A program made the translations under genes and the position numbers. This document shows positions 58,220-64,000 of a stretch of 64,000 bases of DNA, piece by piece. This DNA is from Monoplex corrugatus. Its lineage: Eukaryota; Mollusca; Gastropoda; Littorinimorpha; Ranellidae. The DNA is taken from NCBI GenBank assembly GCA_030674185.1, contig JAPXFY010000031.1:46185007-46249006 (forward strand). Reading direction: 5' to 3'. The first letter of the stretch is position 1, and every line of letters begins with the position of its first letter. Below the pieces are notes generated by a model. That model did not search any database, was not told where the DNA came from, and was given only the letters and a program-made list of their open reading frames with translations.

Positions 58220-60455
58220 TCATACTGTGAAAGTGGAGAATGTTCATCTTCGCAGAGTGAAAGTGGACAATGTTCATCTTCGCAGAGTGAAAGTGGACAA
58301 TGTTCATCTTTACAGAGTGAAAGTGGACAATGTTCATCTTCGCAGAGTGAAAGTGGACAATGTTCATCTTCGCAGAGTGAAAGTGGACAACGTTCATCTT
58401 TGCAGAGTGAAAGTGGACAACGTTCATCTTTACAGAGTGAAAGTGGACAATGTTCATCTTTACAGAGTGAAAGTGGACAATGTTCAGCTTTACAGAGTGA
58501 AAGTGGACAACGTTCATCTTTACAGAGTGAAAGTGGACAATGTTCAGCTTTACAGAGTGAAAGTGGACAACGTTCATCTTTGCAGAGTGAAAGTGGACAA
58601 CGTTCATCTTTGCAGAGTGAAAGTGGACAACGTTCATCTTTACAGAGTGAAAGTGGACAATGTTCAGCTTTACAGAGTGAAAGTGGACAACGTTCATCTT
58701 TACAGAGTGAAAGTGGACAATGTTCAGCTTTACAGAGTGAAAGTGGACAATGTTCATCTTTACAGAGTGAAAGTGGACAATCTTCATCTTTACAGAGTGA
58801 AAGTGGACAATGTTCAGCTTTACAGAGTGAAAGTGGACAATCTTCATCTTTACAGAGTGAAAGTGGACAATGTTCATCTTTACAGAGTGAAAGTGGACAA
58901 TGTTCATCTTTACAGAGTGAAAGTGGACAATGTTCAGCTTTACAGAGTGAAAGTGGACAACGTTCATCTTTACAGAGTGAAAGTGGACAACGTTCATCTT
59001 TACAGAGTGAAAGTGGACAATGTTCAGCTTTACAGAGTGAAAGTGGACAACGTTCATCTTTGCAGAGTGAAAGTGGACAACGTTCATCTTTACAGAGTGA
59101 AAGTGGACAATGTTCAGCTTTACAGAGTGAAAGTGGACAACGTTCATCTTTACAGAGTGAAAGTGGACAATGTTCATCTTTACAGAGTGAAAGTGGACAA
59201 TCTTCATCTTTACAGAGTGAAAGTGGACAATGTTCATCTTTACAGAGTGAAAGTGGACAATGTTCAGCTTTACAGAGTGAAAGTGGACAATGTTCATCTT
59301 TACAGAGTGAAAGTGGACAATGTTCATCTTTACAGAGTGAAAGTGGACAATGTTCAGCTTTACAGAGTGAAAGTGGACAACGTTCATCTTTACAGAGTGA
59401 AAGTGGACAACGTTCATCTTTACAGAGTGAAAGTGGACAATGTTCAGCTTTACAGAGTGAAAGTGGACAACGTTCATCTTTACAGAGTGAAAGTGGACAA
59501 TGTTCAGCTTTACAGAGTGAAAGTGGACAACGTTCATCTTTACAGAGTGAAAGTGGACAATGTTCAGCTTTACAGAGTGAAAGTGGACAATGAGTGAAAG
59601 TGGACAATGTTCATCTTTACAGAGTGAAAGTGGACAACGTTCATCTTTGCAGAGTGAAAGTGGACAACGTTCATCTTTACAGAGTGAAAGTGGACAATGT
59701 TCAGCTTTACAGAGTGAAAGTGGACAACGTTCATCTTTACAGAGTGAAAGTGGACAATGTTCATCTTTACAGAGTGAAAGTGGACAATCTTCATCTTTAC
59801 AGAGTGAAAGTGGACAATGTTCATCTTTACAGAGTGAAAGTGGACAATGTTCAGCTTTACAGAGTGAAAGTGGACAATGTTCATCTTTACAGAGTGAAAG
59901 TGGACAATGTTCATCTTTACAGAGTGAAAGTGGACAATGTTCAGCTTTACAGAGTGAAAGTGGACAACGTTCATCTTTACAGAGTGAAAGTGGACAACGT
60001 TCATCTTTACAGAGTGAAAGTGGACAATGTTCAGCTTTACAGAGTGAAAGTGGACAACGTTCATCTTTACAGAGTGAAAGTGGACAATGTTCAGCTTTAC
60101 AGAGTGAAAGTGGACAACGTTCATCTTTACAGAGTGAAAGTGGACAATGTTCAGCTTTACAGAGTGAAAGTGGACAATGAGTGAAAGTGGACAATGTTCA
60201 TCTTTACAGAGTGAAAGTGGACAATGTTCAGCTTTACAGAGTGAAAGTGGACAACGTTCATCTTTACAGAGTGAAAGTGGACAATCTTCATCTTTACAGA
60301 GTGAAGGTGGACAATGTTCATCTTTACAAAGTGAAAGTGGACAACGTTCATCTTCGCAGAGTGAAAGTGGACAATGTTCATCTTTACAGAGTGAAAGTGG
60401 ACAATGTTCATCTTTACAGAGTGAAAGTGGACAATGTTCATCTTTCAGTACACGA
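58220..60455. repeat. 30-bp minisatellite with an internal 587-bp duplication
   Basis: About 74 copies of AGAGTGAAAGTGGACAATGT followed by TCATCTTTAC. Variants are CGTTC/TGTTC/TCTTC, TCATC/TCAGC and TTTAC/TTTGC/TTCGC. Truncated 17-bp units ending TGA occur at about 59591 and 60178. Unit order from 59041 to 59590 is repeated exactly from 59628 to 60177, an offset of 587 bp. Since 30 is divisible by three and the unit has no stop in several frames, frames of up to 661 codons run on both strands. Confidence 0.97.
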
Positions 60456-61060
60456 TGCAGTCACTGCAATGAATAGAACGAAATGCCGACTGTTGTAGTC
60501 AAGGTAGGAGGACGTTCTTTGCTAGCTGGTAGGGAGAGAGATTTAAAATCCAAATTCACTTTATTACTCATTAAGGTGATAACGTTGGGTCCAGCTGGAC
60601 CCATCTATTCCTGGCCACCCTATGCAGAGGTCTTTAACATAACCGAGAGAGAGGAGAGGGTTGTGGGGAACGCAGTAATCTCATCAGACAGACAGAAAGA
60701 CCAACACTAAACCAGCCTAATGTCCAGGGGGACTTTACACTGCCACGCTACTTCTACACTTAACGGTAGAGAGATTCCATTCTATGAACGGGGGTGGGTG
60801 ATGAAATTGTAGCACCTACTATGATGGATTCTCTGGTACTCCTGGGACGGCTGTTGTGTTGGCTATAATAATGGCCATCATACTTGGGTTACATTCACAC
60901 AGTGGGTTATCATTGTTGTTAATAATTATTATTGTTTAAAGCTCGGCCGACTACTCAGTTATATCTGGGGTATGATCATCTCAAAACAAAACACACACAT
61001 ACCTGACCACACTGATAACTTCAAGAAAAAAAAGAAAACCGGGAAAAGAAAATTAATCTT
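60456..61060. other. Unassigned spacer
   Basis: No gene or repeat family is recognised. A 16-bp palindrome GGGTCCAGCTGGACCC lies near 60587. Confidence 0.4.
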
Positions 61061-61063
61061 ACG

Positions 61064-61440
61064 ACATGCTCCTGGCACTGGACATTTCATCCAATTTATT
61101 GACAGGGGGCTTTACAAAAATGAATACAAATACATAAAACACTAAAAACCGGCTTACAGTATCGCACTGAAATTGCCCCAAAGCAGTTCACATTTACAGA
61201 CAGCTAAAAATGCTACTGATATGTTTCCAGCTATCAATCCTAACAGAAAGTATGTAAAAAGCTTTACAGAAAACACATACAAGTGAATGGACCGGCCTGG
61301 CAGAAAATGACAAAGGAAGAGATGACAGGAAACAAAGGAACATGACACAGAGGCAGAAGAAAGTGACAGACAGGAGGACATTTCCAGAAGGTGGGGATAC
61401 TATTTACACTGAAAGAGCCCTTGGTATTCTCACGGGGGAC
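61064..61440 (-). repeat. Dispersed repeat R1, copy 8
   Basis: On the minus strand: GGGCTCTTTCAGTGTAAATA, CCCCACCTTCTGGAAATG, CATTTTCTGCCAGGCCGGTC, GGATTGATAGCTGG, then the R1 end CAGTGCCAGGAGCATG. It is a nearly complete copy. Confidence 0.8.
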
Positions 61441-61475
61441 ACATACGAGGGTGATGTCATGAGAAAGTAACATTT

Positions 61476-61652
61476 ATGCTACATGGGAATCGCTACTTTG
61501 TGGGATGTGACATTGCTGCTATACAGTCAGATGTGTACTTCTGCACTGTTGTGAAAAAAATGCATCCTGAAAACAACCCGTTCAGAGTTTCCAAGAAGAA
61601 AACTGAACATACTGTTTTAAAATTCAAAACCAAGCAGCCAAAATTCTCATGA
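61476..61652 (+). pseudogene. Possible remnant of a transposon-associated C-terminal module
   Basis: This 58-codon frame encodes LHGNRYFVGCDIAAIQSDVY and then FCTVVKKMHPENNPFRVSKK. The pattern G.D.A....DVYF.TVVKKM is reminiscent of the C-terminal module of the large gene at the window start (GEWVAVFYDNNFYVGTVTKI). Similarity is judged by eye and weak. Its stop overlaps the ATG of a 97-codon frame (61649-61942) as ATGA. It could equally be random. Confidence 0.3.
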
Positions 61653-61654
61653 TA

Positions 61655-62395
61655 AAGCGGGCAGGCAAGTTTGGCAAGAGAAGCAACTGCTCATGGACTA
61701 AAGCTTATTGTGCAGCTGCAGTTGCTTCCCATGTTAAGTGGTGGTGTATTTCTGAGACGCAGTGTTGTCCACTCCCATTCATCAAAACTGATTCTGATGG
61801 AACACGAGAGCCGTGTGAAAGTAGAATGGTGAAAACACAGTTCTACAAGACAGAAGAAGTATGCCAGACTAGCCAGCAACTTAAGGAAATATGTTTCCAA
61901 ACCAAGTCGAATTCGCCATACAAGTTGGAACAATGGGGTTGATAGGTAAGGCACATCAGCCCGTGACCTCATGAAACAGCTCTCTATTTGTGGACAGAAA
62001 CAGACCAGAACCATGAAGGCAATGGCTAAAGCAGCTGAAAAGAGTTCCAGCTACATCTGATGGAGGAGAAACACCAGTGAATCCTATTAGGCCTGAAATT
62101 CCCCACACACAGCAGGTGTTTAATTAACACATCCGTCATGATTACTTCAGGCACCTGACCATCTTGAAAGCGCAGGTTCAAACACAGGTGGAAGGGGAGA
62201 GGGGGGGGGGGGACGACGACAACAGAAGGATATCCCGGAGTCAAAAAGATCGGCACATTTTTTTTGTCGTATTTGGAACTGGCTCCAATGCCGGTTCCGT
62301 GGGATTTTAAATGGTACACAAGGATAAATTATATCTAGATGTAAATACAGGCAGACCAAGGAAGACCTTGACGTCACACGGCATTTCTTCTCTAT
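61655..62395. other. Unassigned spacer, possible coding remnants
   Basis: The plus-strand frame 61649-61942 (97 codons, KRAGKFGKRSNCSWTKAYCA) has mixed composition unlike the surrounding repeats, but I recognise no family. A G-run lies at 62199-62212. Confidence 0.3.
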
Positions 62396-63320
62396 AAACC
62401 TTTCAGCTCGCTATAGATCTAGTCAATCAGCCCCCCCCCCCCCTCATAAACCTTTCAGCTCGCTATAGATCTAGTCAATCAGCCCAACCTCACCGCTGAC
62501 GTCATCACTCCCCCCCTCACTTCTATAAACCTTTCAGCTCGCATAGACTAGTCAATCAGCCCCCCCCTCACTTCTCATAAACTTCAGCTCGCTATAGATC
62601 AGTCAATCAGCCCCCCCCCCCTCACTTCTCTATAAACCTTTCAGCTCGCTATAGATCTAGTCAATCAGCCCCCCCCCCCTCACTTCTCTATAAACCTTTC
62701 AGCTCGCTATAGATCTAGTCAATCAGCCCCCCCCCTCACTTCTCAACCTTTCACTCGCTATAGATCTAGTCAATCACCCCCCCCCATCACTTCCTATAAA
62801 CTTCAGCTCGCTATAGATCTAGTCAATCAGCCCCCCCCCCCCTCACTTCTCTATAAACCTTTCAGCTCGCTATAGATCTAGTCAATCAGCCCCCCCCCCC
62901 TCACTTCTCTATAAACCTTTCAGCTCGCTATAGATCTAGTCAATCAGCCCCCCCCCCTCACTTCTCTATAAACCTTTCAGCTCGCTATAGATCTAGTCAA
63001 TCAGCCCCCCCCCCCTCACTTCTCTATAAACCTTTCAGCTCGCTATAGATCTAGTCAATCAGCCCCCCCCCCTCACTTCTCATAATCAGCTCTATGAGTA
63101 CCTAAATTCAGCTCGCTATAGATCTAGTCAATCAGCCCCCCCCCCCTCTACTTCTCTATAAACCTTTCAGCTCGCTATAGATCTAGTCAATCAGCCCCCC
63201 CCCCCCCACTTCTCTATAAACCTTTCAGCTCGCTATAGATCAGTCAATCAGCCCCCCCCCCCTCACTTCTCTATAAACCTTTCAGCTCGCTATAGATCTA
63301 GTCAATCAGCCCCCCCCACT
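62395..63320. repeat. C-rich minisatellite of about 56 bp
   Basis: About 16 copies of TCTATAAACCTTTCAGCTCG, CTATAGATCTAGTCAATCAG followed by a C-run of 7-14 and TCACT. Several units (62540-62600, 62740-62790, 63080-63110) have scattered one-base losses. The unit contains CTATAGATCTAG, a near palindrome. Confidence 0.95.
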
Positions 63321-63609
63321 CTCCCAGCCCAAGACAGCATCAGTGGATGGTACAAGATGAGTGATAAAAGAAAAGACGAAAACAGAAGAATTTACTTTGT
63401 ACAGGGAAAATGGAAGAACGCCACAGGGGCGGGGGGGGGGTGGTGGTGAAGAGACCCCCTCCCCTTCCTCTCCCCCCCCCCCCAAAAAAAATTAACATAA
63501 TTGCTGTTGCTTAATATCCTAAGAAGTGATTACTTTTGGGAATGAAACAATCGAGAAATAAGTGCACACACACACCCACATCCACAGAGACAGAGAAGAG
63601 AGAGTGAGT

Positions 63610-63649
<40 letters not shown>

Positions 63650-64000
63650 CTCAATAAATCTTGCCAGAACACCCAACGCCAAACCAGCGTAATGTCCAGA
63701 GGGACTGCATGTCACCCAGGCTCTATTTCAAAGACGGAGGGAACAACATGGGAAATAAGAGATCGTTCAACCTGTGGCAATGTCTTTCTATTGTTGCCAT
63801 TTCGAAGCACGCCGAAAGCAACACGGACAGCGAGCAACCAAGTCAATGCAATGTCTGGTGATGGAAAAGTCTGATTAGTTTCGAAGAATGAAAATACAAA
63901 AAATACGCAATTTATTTACTGTAAAGTTTCCATTTCAGTTTTTGAAGATTGCATCTTCACGCTGGGGAAAAAAATCCCATATGCGCTGATGCCATGTAAC
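63320..64000. other. Unassigned window end
   Basis: G-run and C-run at 63430-63482, a GA microsatellite at 63604-63648, then ordinary sequence. An 88-codon plus-strand frame at 63608-63874 starts inside the GA tract and is unlikely to be real. Confidence 0.4.

Noticed and set aside
58168..60194. Minus-strand frames of 479 and 661 codons and plus-strand frames of 456 and 397 codons
   Set aside because: A 30-bp repeat without stops is open in several frames on both strands. No frame stands out and no splice or start context supports one.

Overview
The window looks like nuclear DNA of a marine invertebrate, most likely a mollusc and plausibly a gastropod. This is inferred from spliced genes with GT-AG introns, an ANKRD39 orthologue, several families of non-LTR retrotransposon pieces, tRNA-derived SINEs, MITE-like DNA elements and a very high load of minisatellites and CA/CT/GA microsatellites. 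There is no operon structure and nothing prokaryotic. The species cannot be fixed from the sequence alone.

Three protein-coding genes can be supported. (1) On the minus strand, positions 4979 down to 1 and beyond the window edge: an intact three-exon gene for a large protein (at least 1172 residues) with an AT-hook-like motif, a long coiled coil, a transposase-like RNase H region and a C-terminal module with a WVAV..Y...Y.G.V pattern. (2) On the plus strand, 9526-17497: the complete three-exon ANKRD39 gene (181 residues). (3) On the minus strand, 57157-46106: a two-exon gene for a 162-residue secreted, probably GPI-anchored protein with 16 cysteines. Twelve of these form two knottin-like frameworks with nearly identical spacing. 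I do not recognise this protein, and it is the most interesting coding find here.

The rest is mostly repeats. 5.6-9.5 kb: a 78-bp minisatellite, copies of dispersed repeat R1, and palindromic repeats of family R2. The ANKRD39 introns hold LINE pieces, one split by a DNA element with a perfect 5-bp target duplication, an R1 copy, two minisatellites and a SINE. 18-26 kb: decayed LINEs (reverse transcriptase, RNase H and endonuclease parts), a foldback element, a hAT-like MITE and a Penelope-like tail with a hammerhead-like motif. 26-42.7 kb: large tandem arrays (46, 33, 45, 80 and 28 bp units, plus CA/CT blocks), with foldbacks, R1 copies and a second hAT-like MITE. 42.7-45.2 kb: R1, a SINE with a 13-bp target duplication, another Penelope-like tail and a LINE piece. 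46.5-57.1 kb is the intron of the cysteine-rich gene, filled with LINE and SINE copies, a piggyBac-like element nested in a SINE, and five minisatellites. 57.2-57.8 kb, just 5' of that gene, is an array with nine perfect TGACGTCA boxes. 58.2-60.5 kb is a 30-bp minisatellite open on both strands. 60.5-64 kb holds an R1 copy, a small possible ORF pair and a C-rich array.

The genes do not obviously work together. The window reads as a repeat-rich stretch with three independent genes. Several very long ORFs are artefacts of tandem repeats whose unit length is divisible by three, or of CA/CT repeats, and were rejected.
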